DNA of 64,000 nucleotides, from assembly GCA_019637645.1 (NCBI GenBank), contig JAHBVH010000036.1, positions 1-64,000 of the forward strand, in the 5' to 3' direction. This document shows positions 50,386 through 58,957 of this stretch, piece by piece (positions within the stretch are counted from its first letter, which is position 1; every line of letters begins with the position of its first letter). The stretch is from Caldilineaceae bacterium (GTDB taxonomy: Bacteria; Chloroflexota; Anaerolineae; Caldilineales; Caldilineaceae). Under the pieces are notes generated by a model, which saw only the letters and a program-made list of their open reading frames with translations, made no database searches and had not been told where the DNA came from. The translations under genes and the position numbers were made by a program.

Positions 50386-51147
50386 ATGTTCCTTATTCTG
50401 CGTCGCAGTGTACGCGCCACCATCATCGGTATTGGCCGTCTGCTGACAAAGCTTTTGTTTCGGGTTACGATCGAAGGAGTTGCCCACGCGCCACGGCATC
50501 CCCACAACCTCTTGGTCATTTCGAATCATTTCAGTTGGTTTGATGCCGCGATTTTGTCCTTTCTTCTCCCTTTCCCCCCAGCCTACCTCATTGCCACTGA
50601 GGCCCAAGCTCAACCGTGGCTGCGTCTTTTTCTGCCGGTCTTTGAAAGCATTCCTATTTGGCGCGGTCAAGTGGATCGCAAAGCCTTAACGACCGCCATC
50701 CACCGTTTACAAGCAGGTGGCGTAGTTGGGATCTTCCCCGAAGGTGGCATCAATCCCGAATTAGCCGATCTAGTCGCGCGTGGACAACAAATAACCCAAG
50801 TGAACGGAAATGTGGCGCGCCATCCAGCCATACTAATTCGGGCCAAACCAGGCGTTGCGCTCTTGGCCACGCATAGCGGTGCTCAGATTATGCCCGTAGC
50901 GCTTATTGGCAGCCATCTCCTCATGGATAATCTCCGCCGTTGGCGACGCACCCCGCTGACCATGCGCATTGGCCCTCTCTTTGGGCCGCTTACGCTCGAT
51001 CCGGCCTACAAAGGGCAGGAACGCCGTCAAGCGCTGGACGCGCGGGCCGATGAGATGATGGCGCAGTTAGCGGCCCTATTCCCACCAGCGTACCGCGGCT
51101 ACTATGCGCTTCAGGATACCGCCACGCAAGATAATACGAACACCTAA
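50386..51147 (+). CDS. PlsC-like 1-acylglycerol-3-phosphate acyltransferase
   Basis: The 253-residue product has the acyltransferase motifs in order: SNHFSWFDAAIL (the NHx4D box, about residue 46), IPIWRGQVDR (motif II) and GIFPEGGINPE (motif III). It would acylate lysophosphatidic acid in phospholipid synthesis, or a related acceptor. The start has no strong site. It is followed by a carbonic anhydrase gene after 123 bases. Confidence 0.88.
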   Translation: MFLILRRSVRATIIGIGRLLTKLLFRVTIEGVAHAPRHPHNLLVISNHFSWFDAAILSFLLPFPPAYLIATEAQAQPWLRLFLPVFESIPIWRGQVDRKALTTAIHRLQAGGVVGIFPEGGINPELADLVARGQQITQVNGNVARHPAILIRAKPGVALLATHSGAQIMPVALIGSHLLMDNLRRWRRTPLTMRIGPLFGPLTLDPAYKGQERRQALDARADEMMAQLAALFPPAYRGYYALQDTATQDNTNT

Positions 51148-51270
51148 CTTTCTGCATAAACCTTTATCTGATTTGACAGCAAAGCGCTTGCTGCCTACGA
51201 TGTACAAGCCACCATCCCCCAAAGACCAATCAAGCCGTTGCTAATGCAAAGTTCCCAAAGGAGATAGTCT

Positions 51271-51852
51271 ATGAGCGCAATTTTGAATGAAGTATTGGCC
51301 GCCAATACCCAATATGCCGCCACTTTTGGTGACAAAGCAAAGTTACCGATGCCCCCAGGCCGGCACTTTGCAATCCTCACCTGCATGGATGCCCGCCTTG
51401 ATCCCGCCAAGTATGCTGGGCTGGCCGAAGGCGACGCCCATGTGATCCGTAATGCCGGTGGACGTGCCAGCGATGACGCCATTCGGTCGCTGGTCATTTC
51501 GTACAAATTGCTCGGCACGCGTGAATGGTTTGTGATCCACCACACCGACTGTGGTATGGAGACCTTTACCGATGAGATCATGCGGAATCTACTGGCAAGT
51601 AGCCTGAAAACGGCTACAGTAGATGCCAGTGGCTGGCACGACAGTGGCGAAGGGCCTGGCTCTACCGAAGGACAATTTATTGATTGGCTGACGATCAAAG
51701 AGCAGGCGGCCAGCGTCACCGCCGATGTCAGTCGGATTCGTAACCACCCCCTCGTGCCCTCATCGATTCCGATCTACGGTTATATCTATGATGTCAAGAG
51801 TGGCAAGCTAGTGGAAGTCCCCCAGGCCACCACCATCGGCCAAGCCCAGTAA
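51271..51852 (+). CDS. Beta-class carbonic anhydrase
   Basis: The 193-residue enzyme interconverts CO2 and bicarbonate. Zinc ligands are Cys38, His91 and Cys94 (TCMDARLDP and [10 protein letters not shown]), with the Asp40-Arg42 pair. It resembles the small clade with the C-M-D-A-R motif found in many Actinobacteria. AAAGGAG precedes the ATG. A hairpin follows the stop. Confidence 0.93.
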   Translation: MSAILNEVLAANTQYAATFGDKAKLPMPPGRHFAILTCMDARLDPAKYAGLAEGDAHVIRNAGGRASDDAIRSLVISYKLLGTREWFVIHHTDCGMETFTDEIMRNLLASSLKTATVDASGWHDSGEGPGSTEGQFIDWLTIKEQAASVTADVSRIRNHPLVPSSIPIYGYIYDVKSGKLVEVPQATTIGQAQ

Positions 51853-51860
51853 AATGAACT

Positions 51861-51893
51861 AAGCCTGGCCGGTTTTGCAAACTGGCCAGGTCT
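51861..51893. repeat. Core palindrome of the MITE family after the carbonic anhydrase gene
   Basis: Arms AAGCCTGGCCGGT and ACTGGCCAGGTCT flank a TTTGCAA loop. The outer ends of the element are absent. Confidence 0.75.
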
Positions 51894-51971
51894 CCGATTT
51901 TGACCTTCGGCTATATAACGCCTATTCCTTCATTTCCCCTATCACAACACAAAATGGCTCAAGGAGGAACG

Positions 51972-53159
51972 ATGAAAATTACCCATGTCCGTCTCTTCAA
52001 GGTGAATGGCACGATTGAACATCAGGGCCCTTTTTGGGAGGAGCGTCTCGTTCGCCCCGTCGATATCTACCCCGAGCATAGAGCCGAGGGGCCAGGGTGG
52101 ATGGCACAGACCGGGGCCGGGCAATACCGCCATACGGCCTATTTTATTCAAATCGAAAGCGACAGCGGCGTCTACGGCATTGGCGGCCCCATTTCTGAGG
52201 ATCAGGTCTACTTTGTCGGCAAACAACTGGCACCCTTGTTGATCGGCCACGATCCCCTTGCCATTGAACGGCTGTGGGATCGCATGTATCGGACCATGAT
52301 CCATGGCCGCAAAGGGGTCGTCATGCAGGCGATGAGTGCCATCGACTGTGCCCTGTGGGACCTAAAGGGCAAGCACTTCAATGCCCCAGTCTATGTCTTG
52401 CTCGGCGGCCCAACCCGTACAGAGATCCCGGCCTATGCCAGTATGCTCGGCTATTCGCTCGACCCCGAATTAGTCCAAGAGCGGGTCCAGGCCGTGACGG
52501 CAGCAGGCTATCAGGCGAGCAAATGGTTCTTCCGTGATGGCCCCACCGATGGCGCAGCCGGTATCCAGCGCAATCTCCGGCTCGTGCGTACCCTGCGGGA
52601 GGCCGTCGGGCCGGATGTTGACCTTATGCTCGATGCTTGGTCTAGCTGGGATGTGCCCTATACGGTTCAGATGGCGGCACGGCTGGAAGAGTATGCCCCA
52701 CGCTGGATCGAAGAGCCGGTGTTAGCCGACAAGATCGAGCAATATGCTGAGATTCGCCGACGCGTGCGCGTGCCCATCTCCGGCGGCGAACATGAGTATA
52801 CCCGCTGGGGAGCCAAAGCCTTGCTCGATGCAGGAGCGTGCGATGTCTATCAACAAGATATCTATTGGGCTGGCGGCATCTCCGAAACCATGAAGATCAT
52901 TACCTTGGCCTCGGCCTATGATATGCCTGTCATCCCCCATGGCCACTCCACCCCAGCCTCGGCCCATGTCATCGCGGCTTGGCCAGTTACCACTTGTCCA
53001 CTGCTGGAATATTTGATCAAATGGAATGAGATCCACCAACATTTCCTCAAGACGCCACTCAAACCCGTCAACGGCGTCGTCACCCTACCAACCGCCCCCG
53101 GTCTCGGCATGGAACTCGACGAGGACAAGATGGAAACCAAAGAAGAGGTGACTTTTTAA
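51972..53159 (+). CDS. Enolase-superfamily dehydratase, rhamnonate dehydratase-like
   Basis: The 395-residue product starts at the ATG at 51972, preceded by AAGGAGGAAC; the open frame upstream reads leader sequence. It has the mandelate-racemase-type N-terminal lid and a TIM barrel with metal ligands Asp (LMLDAWSSWD), Glu (RWIEEPV) and Glu (ISGGEHEYTRWG). Catalytic His is in VIPHGHSTPASAH, and DIYWAGGIS follows the pattern of the L-rhamnonate dehydratase group. It should dehydrate an acid sugar. The neighbouring hydrolases suggest degradation of a plant- or algal-type polymer. Confidence 0.85.
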   Translation: MKITHVRLFKVNGTIEHQGPFWEERLVRPVDIYPEHRAEGPGWMAQTGAGQYRHTAYFIQIESDSGVYGIGGPISEDQVYFVGKQLAPLLIGHDPLAIERLWDRMYRTMIHGRKGVVMQAMSAIDCALWDLKGKHFNAPVYVLLGGPTRTEIPAYASMLGYSLDPELVQERVQAVTAAGYQASKWFFRDGPTDGAAGIQRNLRLVRTLREAVGPDVDLMLDAWSSWDVPYTVQMAARLEEYAPRWIEEPVLADKIEQYAEIRRRVRVPISGGEHEYTRWGAKALLDAGACDVYQQDIYWAGGISETMKIITLASAYDMPVIPHGHSTPASAHVIAAWPVTTCPLLEYLIKWNEIHQHFLKTPLKPVNGVVTLPTAPGLGMELDEDKMETKEEVTF

Positions 53160-53264
53160 TCTTCGTGGATCAGTAAGCATCCCAGCTACTTGAGCCAAAC
53201 GCCGTTGTTGTGTATGATTACGGCGGCGTTGGATACGTAGGGGACCCAGGCGTAGAGGGCTTGT

Positions 53265-54476
53265 ATGATTCAAGATGGATGGCGCGCTGTCCTGTTAAGT
53301 GGCTTGGCGCTTATAACAATTTTCTTGGCACTCGCGGAAAGCATTCAGCCGAGTAAAGCGGATGCCAATCTGCTGGTCAATGGCGATTTTGAGCGCGGCT
53401 TCACCTACCGCGACGGCTGTGGCCATGTGGGGACCGGCTGGGGTTGCTTTACCAATGGCGGACAAGCTGTCTATGGGTTCTATGATGATCAGTGGGCCCC
53501 CGTGGTGGCCGACGGCGCGCATAGCCAGTTGATCGAGATCAACACCAAAGGCTTAGGGGCTGGCACGGATGATCGCTATGCGGGGATCTTTCAAACAGTA
53601 CGGCTGACACCCAATACCACCTACCAAATCGCGGCACGCGGCATGATCCGCACCACAACCCCAGCAGACGAAAAGCTCGATCCGTGGCGCTATCGAGTGC
53701 AATTTGGCTGGACGATTGGTCGGCGCGCCGACTGGCGCGCCGTGGACAATTGGGTCGATGTTGGTTGGGATGCCTATGACAACCGCCTCGCACCGAGCAA
53801 CTTTGGGGATTTTCGGGCCAAGTTTATCGCACAGGAGCCCTATGTCACCGTCTATCTCCGCGTATGGAAAAAGTGGGGCACCGTTGGCGAAGAAATCGAC
53901 ATTAACCTAGACTCTATCAGTCTAGTGACGGCCACTCGCGATAGCACGGTTCTGCCCATTTTTACGCTCACCCCAACGGTGATTGTCTCGCCCTTGCAGT
54001 TGCCCCAAGGGACACTCGTAACAGCCCTACCGACCCCTCAACCTGCCGCGCCCGATTCGCCACTCCCCCCTGATCCAGCCGAAATTCGTGATTGGCCCCG
54101 CATTTCCGGCAACCATGTCGCCTTCTCCTACCCGAGCGCATGGCTGCCAACCGCGAATGAGTTGGGCAGCAACACGATTTTCGATGAATACCGGTTGGGC
54201 ATCCCCAATGTCGGTGGCGAGCAGTTGTTGGGTTTCTATAACACCCCCTTTGGCTCCCTCCAGCCCGATAGTGTCCTCTCCGTCAGTCGCATTACCATCG
54301 GCGGCAAACTGGGGGCCAAATGGGTGCGCCAGGGGCCAACCTTTGTTGGCTATCAATATTGTTCAGAAGGACTTGACCCCCAGAGCACTTTCTGCGTCCG
54401 TGTCGCCTTACCCCTCGGCAATCCCATGATCGAACTCCAGCTCGATTACCTGGTACAATCCATCACTTTTTATTAA
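53265..54476 (+). CDS. Secreted protein with one NGDFERGF domain
   Basis: The 403-residue protein has a signal peptide (residues 1-33; VLLSGLALITIFLALAESIQ). The NGDFERGF domain (about 37-225) is clearly similar to those in the LysM protein at 27480-29306, with GFYDDQWAPVV and HSQLIEINTKG. A Thr/Pro linker leads to a C-terminal domain of about 130 residues (FSYPSAWLPTANELG) of unknown type. No LysM is present. It may bind a surface glycan. Confidence 0.75.
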   Translation: MIQDGWRAVLLSGLALITIFLALAESIQPSKADANLLVNGDFERGFTYRDGCGHVGTGWGCFTNGGQAVYGFYDDQWAPVVADGAHSQLIEINTKGLGAGTDDRYAGIFQTVRLTPNTTYQIAARGMIRTTTPADEKLDPWRYRVQFGWTIGRRADWRAVDNWVDVGWDAYDNRLAPSNFGDFRAKFIAQEPYVTVYLRVWKKWGTVGEEIDINLDSISLVTATRDSTVLPIFTLTPTVIVSPLQLPQGTLVTALPTPQPAAPDSPLPPDPAEIRDWPRISGNHVAFSYPSAWLPTANELGSNTIFDEYRLGIPNVGGEQLLGFYNTPFGSLQPDSVLSVSRITIGGKLGAKWVRQGPTFVGYQYCSEGLDPQSTFCVRVALPLGNPMIELQLDYLVQSITFY

Positions 54477-54572
54477 GCCTAGCTTGTCCGTAGCTGGCAT
54501 AGTATGCCCTTGCCAGCTACCAGCCCATACCCAACCACCACCCAGCCAAGATCATCTTGAGGAGATTACAGC

Positions 54573-56012
54573 ATGAGCATTACTATTGAACCGACCCCGA
54601 CTTCGCGGCTGCGTTTCGGGATTGCCCGGATCGATGTCACGCCCCCTGTGGGTATGTATCATCCCATGTGGGGTGCCGCCCGGCATCATCGTGCGACCGG
54701 TGTTCATCGCCCCCTCTTCGCTGAAGCGATGATCTTTGCCCCATTGGACGGCTCAGTTGCCCCCATCCTTCGGCTCGAAATCGACCATGTCGGCATGACC
54801 GCAGAGCACCAAGCCAGCGTGATCGACCAACTCAGCCAAGCCACCGGTCTCCCAGCCACCAACATTATCACCACCTTCTCCCATACCCACTCCTCGGGCA
54901 ACTTTTCGGCGGATCGCGTCCATCTGCCGGGGGGCGAATTGATCGCAGGGTATGTGCAGGAACTCAATGAAAAGTTGGTGACCGTAGCAACCGCAGCGCT
55001 TGGCACCGTACAAGAAGCTGTGATCACCTATAGCCAGGGTCACTGTACTATGGCTACCAATCGCGACTATTGGGACGACGATAGCAACTTCTACGCCTGT
55101 GGCTACAATCCCGGCGTCCCGGCTGATGATACACTGCTGGTGGCCCGGATTACCGACAACGCGGGCAAGGTCTTAGCCACGGTGGTGAACTATGCCTGCC
55201 ACCCCACCACTCTCGCCTGGGAAAACACCTTGATCAGCCCCGACTACATTGGAACCCTCCGCGAAGTTGTGGAAGAGGTGACCGGTGCACCTTGTGTCTT
55301 TGCCCTCGGCGCTTGTGGAGAACTCGGACCGCGCCACAGCCACCAAGGCAGCACTGCCGTTGCCGACAACAATGGGCGCAATGTGGGGTATGCCGCCTTA
55401 GCCACCTTAGCCACCATGGATCCTCCTGCAACAGACTTCGCCTATCAAGGGCCGGTCATTTCCGGCGCAACCCTGGGCACTTGGGCGCATCAACCATTCA
55501 ACACCGAACGGCTACAACAAACCACCCTCTTCACCGGCGGCAGCTATGTCGTCGAACTGCCCCAAAAACCCCTGCCCGATCCAGTTGACTTGGAAGCCGA
55601 GATGGAGGAATGGGGTACGCGCCAGCAGGAGGCCGATGCGCGCGGCGAGACTGTTGCCGCCCGTGACTATGGGGCGCGGCTAGAACGAGCACGGCGGTGG
55701 ATCATGCGGGTCCGCCACCTCATTGACCGCCCCACTTGTCCCTATCATTTCACGGTGCATCGCTTAGGCGATGCCTTTTGGATCACTGTTGGCGGTGAAC
55801 CCTATAGCGTGATCCAAACCGAGTTGCGCCAGCGCTTTCCGCAAAATCCGATCCTCTTTTCGCCGCTAGCCGGTGACTTTCAGGTAGCCTACCTTTTGCC
55901 CGCGGATCGCTATGGCAAAGGACTCTACCAAGAAGAGCCCTCCATTCTGGCGCCGGGTTGTTTGGAAATTTTGATCGAAGCCGTCGCCGAAAAAGTACAA
56001 GCCCTGCTGTAG
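54573..56012 (+). CDS. Neutral/alkaline ceramidase-like hydrolase
   Basis: The 479-residue protein resembles the N-terminal domain of neutral ceramidases: FGIARIDVTPPVGMYHPMWG at the start, IITTFSHTHSSG with metal-binding His, NYACHPTTL, and FALGACGELGPRHS. It may hydrolyse an amide in a lipid, or another ester or amide. No signal peptide is seen, so it should act in the cytoplasm. AGGAG precedes the ATG. It is followed by a 50-bp palindrome and the metallophosphoesterase. Confidence 0.82.
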   Translation: MSITIEPTPTSRLRFGIARIDVTPPVGMYHPMWGAARHHRATGVHRPLFAEAMIFAPLDGSVAPILRLEIDHVGMTAEHQASVIDQLSQATGLPATNIITTFSHTHSSGNFSADRVHLPGGELIAGYVQELNEKLVTVATAALGTVQEAVITYSQGHCTMATNRDYWDDDSNFYACGYNPGVPADDTLLVARITDNAGKVLATVVNYACHPTTLAWENTLISPDYIGTLREVVEEVTGAPCVFALGACGELGPRHSHQGSTAVADNNGRNVGYAALATLATMDPPATDFAYQGPVISGATLGTWAHQPFNTERLQQTTLFTGGSYVVELPQKPLPDPVDLEAEMEEWGTRQQEADARGETVAARDYGARLERARRWIMRVRHLIDRPTCPYHFTVHRLGDAFWITVGGEPYSVIQTELRQRFPQNPILFSPLAGDFQVAYLLPADRYGKGLYQEEPSILAPGCLEILIEAVAEKVQALL

Positions 56013-56016
56013 TAGC

Positions 56017-56066
56017 GGTGTTCATTGGGTAGCCCCCACCGCGGTGGGGGCTACCCAATGAACACC
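56017..56066. repeat. Perfect 50-bp palindrome
   Basis: Both halves of 25 bases are exact complements, with the centre at 56041/56042 and no loop (GGTAGCCCCCACCGC-type sequence). It lies between two same-strand genes. Confidence 0.95.
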
Positions 56067-56083
56067 TGGAGAGCGATAATGTT

Positions 56084-56902
56084 ATGCGTATTGCCCTGCT
56101 CGCCGATATTCACGGCAATTTACCCGCCTTTGAAGCAGTTCTCCAAGCGCTCCGGCAACAGGCACCGGATCTGATCATCCTGGCTGGCGACATGGTGGTT
56201 GGTGCGCCCGATTCGATGGCTTGCTGGCAATTGGCGCGCAGCCTCCAATGCCCCATGGTGCGCGGCAACCATGAACGCTATGTCGGCTGCTTTGGTACGG
56301 CGCAGGGCGAGGCGATTTGGCAGACTGAACAATTTGCCCCGGTTCAATGGGCCGTGGCGCAATGTAGCGCCGCCGAACGGGCCGCCATTGCCGATTTACC
56401 CTTAGCGTTAACCTTGCCTGAGGCCCCCAATCTCTTGGTCGTCCATGCCGCGGTGCGTTCTGATCGGGAAAATCTACCACCCCATAAAGCGGATGCGGCG
56501 ATCGCGGCAATGTTTCCCAATGTGCAGGAGCAGTGGATTGTGCGCGGGCATGATCATCTGGCCCGCACCCACCCTTGGCGCGACAAAACCATTGTCACCA
56601 CCGGCTCAGTTGGGCTGCCCATGGATGGCAATGCGGCGGCTCAATATACTTTGTTGGATCAGACAAGCCAAGGCTGGCATGTTCAGCACCAGATCGTTGA
56701 TTATGATCTACAGGCAACCTTGCGCCGCTTTGCCGACACGCGCTATGTTGAGCAGACAGGGGTTATGGGACGATTATTTCTACGCGAAACCGCTACAGCA
56801 ACGCCCCACTTCGTGCCCTTCTTGCGCTACTATCACCAATGGTCCCAAGTAGAGCCGCTCTCGCTCCAGGCCGCACTGGAGCGCTATCTGACGCACTATT
56901 AG
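56084..56902 (+). CDS. Calcineurin-like metallophosphoesterase
   Basis: The 272-residue product has the metal motifs DIHGN (near residue 8), GDMVVGAPDS, GNHE (near 62) and the late GHDH and TTGSVG motifs. It is related to YfcE/MJ0936-type phosphodiesterases. The substrate is not known. It lies 17 bases after the palindrome and may be co-transcribed with the ceramidase-like gene. Confidence 0.88.
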   Translation: MRIALLADIHGNLPAFEAVLQALRQQAPDLIILAGDMVVGAPDSMACWQLARSLQCPMVRGNHERYVGCFGTAQGEAIWQTEQFAPVQWAVAQCSAAERAAIADLPLALTLPEAPNLLVVHAAVRSDRENLPPHKADAAIAAMFPNVQEQWIVRGHDHLARTHPWRDKTIVTTGSVGLPMDGNAAAQYTLLDQTSQGWHVQHQIVDYDLQATLRRFADTRYVEQTGVMGRLFLRETATATPHFVPFLRYYHQWSQVEPLSLQAALERYLTHY

Positions 56903-56924
56903 CTGATAGCGTTGGCTTTGCGAC

Positions 56925-56961
56925 GCAGTGCGGTAGGGTTTCAGAAATCCTACCGCACTGC
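56925..56961. terminator. Terminator-like palindrome between convergent genes
   Basis: An 18-bp stem (GCAGTGCGGTAGG and CCTACCGCACTGC as outer arms) with a 1-base loop lies between the convergent metallophosphoesterase and sulfatase genes. One G-U pair interrupts the stem. Confidence 0.75.
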
Positions 56962-56981
56962 ATCGCGTCTTTGGCGGGTAC

Positions 56982-58688
56982 TTAGCTCTTCTGTATCACC
57001 GGTAAATAGTAGTGACTCAGCGGCTGCAAGCGTTCTGCCTCTAGCAAAGCCAGCCGTTGGGCTAATTCGGCGCGCTTATCGCCATAAAAGGTTGACAGCG
57101 ACCTTGCCCGCGTCGCATGGGCAAGGTTCGTCTCTTCATTGGGATCAACGGGTTGCCCCTCCCCATCATACAGATGATACATCTCATACTGCTCTGGTTC
57201 AACGCCGGTAGGATCAAAGTAGCGGGCGTATTTCCATTCGCCATCGGGGTCGTGGGCAATGATGCAACGAATATAATAGGGGTATGCGACCAAAGGGTCG
57301 CCCTGAGGGGTGTTGGGGATGCCATTGATCTGCCCAATCTGATCGTCGTCAAAGGTGAAGAGAATCTCGCTTTGCACAGTGGTGGTTGGCTCTTCCACGA
57401 TCGGCGTCAAGTCACGACCATGAAAGAACCAACCGCGCTGATCCGTGATCGAAGCAAAGGAGGCCAACGTCGGCATGAGATCGATCAGCGAACCATAGGC
57501 ATCGGTCGTTTGCGGGGCGGGGAAGAGCTTGGGGTTGTGGATGATGAGCGGAATATTAACCGTTTCTTCGTAGATGTTAAACATCTTCTGGCGCAAGCCC
57601 CCATGTGACATCCCCATTTCGCCATGATCAGAGGTATAAATAACAATGGTATCGTCACGCAATTCAGCAGGAATCGCATCTAAAATGCGTTCTACCTGCA
57701 CATCCACTTCCTTGATGAGGCCAGCATAAAAGTTCACATAATCGAGCTTTTGTTGAGGCGTTGGCACAGGCCCCAAACCAGCCGCATAGACCAAGAGCGA
57801 TTGCGCTTGCGAAGTTGGCTTGGTACTCAGATCTTCGTGAACTGTCGGTGGCAATTCAATGCCCAGATCGAAGTCAAAGCCCGTATAGTTATCACATCCC
57901 GTCTCTTCGTCTATCGCATCCCAGGTCTTTGGATACGCCAACACATCGTGCGGATTACCTAGCCCCACAATCAGAGCAAAGGGCTGCTGGGCTGTCGTTT
58001 CCTCACTTTGAGTGCCGAGAAAGGTGATCGCTTGATCCGTGGTGATCCGATCCCAATCGGCACAACCACCAGCAAAATTCTCCACCGCCGCGTCATTGGC
58101 CATGGTCGTGGCTTCCCAACCGAGAAAGCCCAAGGCGGCGGCATCTTCGGTCGTCGGTTCGGTCCCATCGGCATGTTTGGTCAGGTGGAACTTACCCCGA
58201 TAGGCCACATGATAACCCGCCGATGCCAGGAGATGACCCATGGTTTGGAAATCCAGCGGCAAAGGCGGTTCCTCTGGGGATTCAGTGCCCCCCACCGTCA
58301 GGGTACGCGTGACGCCATGCTGGGCCGGATGTAGCCCTGTAAACAGGGTCGCGCGACTTGGCGAACACATGGCGGCATTGCAGAAGAAACGGCGAAAGGT
58401 GAGGCCATTCGCCATAAGTCGATTGTGAGCTGGCAAATTCTCCGCGGCCCAGGTGGCCGGCCAATGCCGTGGATAACGCTCCTGGTCCGTAATCAGCAAA
58501 ATGATATTGGGCTGCTTGCCAGGCGTCGGAATGGTGCCGCCACGTGCCACTTGTGCTTGTCCACTGGAGGGATTGGCAAAGGCCAGCGAAGCACCCACTA
58601 GCGCCACCCCAGCCGCGCCCATAAAGTCGCGGCGAGTCAGTGTAGCAGACGAAGAGGATTCGTTTGCGGGAATCGTCATCGGTATCAA
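56982..58688 (-). CDS. Tat-exported arylsulfatase-family enzyme
   Basis: The 568-residue protein starts with a Tat signal (TLTRRDFMGAAGVALVGASL, Arg19-Arg20). The sulfatase core has IILLITDQE (metal), CSPSRATLFTG with Cys108, which is converted to formylglycine, and YTSDHGEMG for the second metal set. The length and layout are those of formylglycine sulfatases that release sulfate from glycans or small molecules. No maturation enzyme gene is in the window. The C-terminus ends in YYLPVIQKS. Confidence 0.9.
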   Translation of the reverse strand: MIPMTIPANESSSSATLTRRDFMGAAGVALVGASLAFANPSSGQAQVARGGTIPTPGKQPNIILLITDQERYPRHWPATWAAENLPAHNRLMANGLTFRRFFCNAAMCSPSRATLFTGLHPAQHGVTRTLTVGGTESPEEPPLPLDFQTMGHLLASAGYHVAYRGKFHLTKHADGTEPTTEDAAALGFLGWEATTMANDAAVENFAGGCADWDRITTDQAITFLGTQSEETTAQQPFALIVGLGNPHDVLAYPKTWDAIDEETGCDNYTGFDFDLGIELPPTVHEDLSTKPTSQAQSLLVYAAGLGPVPTPQQKLDYVNFYAGLIKEVDVQVERILDAIPAELRDDTIVIYTSDHGEMGMSHGGLRQKMFNIYEETVNIPLIIHNPKLFPAPQTTDAYGSLIDLMPTLASFASITDQRGWFFHGRDLTPIVEEPTTTVQSEILFTFDDDQIGQINGIPNTPQGDPLVAYPYYIRCIIAHDPDGEWKYARYFDPTGVEPEQYEMYHLYDGEGQPVDPNEETNLAHATRARSLSTFYGDKRAELAQRLALLEAERLQPLSHYYLPVIQKS

Positions 58689-58705
58689 TCCTTTGGTTGC
58701 TCTAC

Positions 58706-58791
58706 CCAGACTTACGTAATCCTAACGCGAAAAAAGTTTTCCAACCCTGTCACCAGAGAAGTGATAGAGTTATCGTTGTACGTAAGCCCTA
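58706..58791. repeat. Diverged MITE-like element
   Basis: Left end CCAGACTTACGTAATC and, reverse-complemented, right end TAGGGCTTACGTACAACG. The spacing is 86 bases and the core is mostly lost. It lies upstream of the sulfatase gene. Confidence 0.5.
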
Positions 58792-58957
58792 CGGCAGGAA
58801 AGGCAAGAAGTAATTCTACTGTAAGGCTCCTTCCATCTTACCACAACAGCACTATTTTCCAAATTACCTTGTTCGGGTGTTCCAGGGCAAGCACTAGCTT
58901 CGTCATCGCATCGGCACCCTGAGAGTCCCCGACCAAGCTAGCGCACCTGCGGGCACT

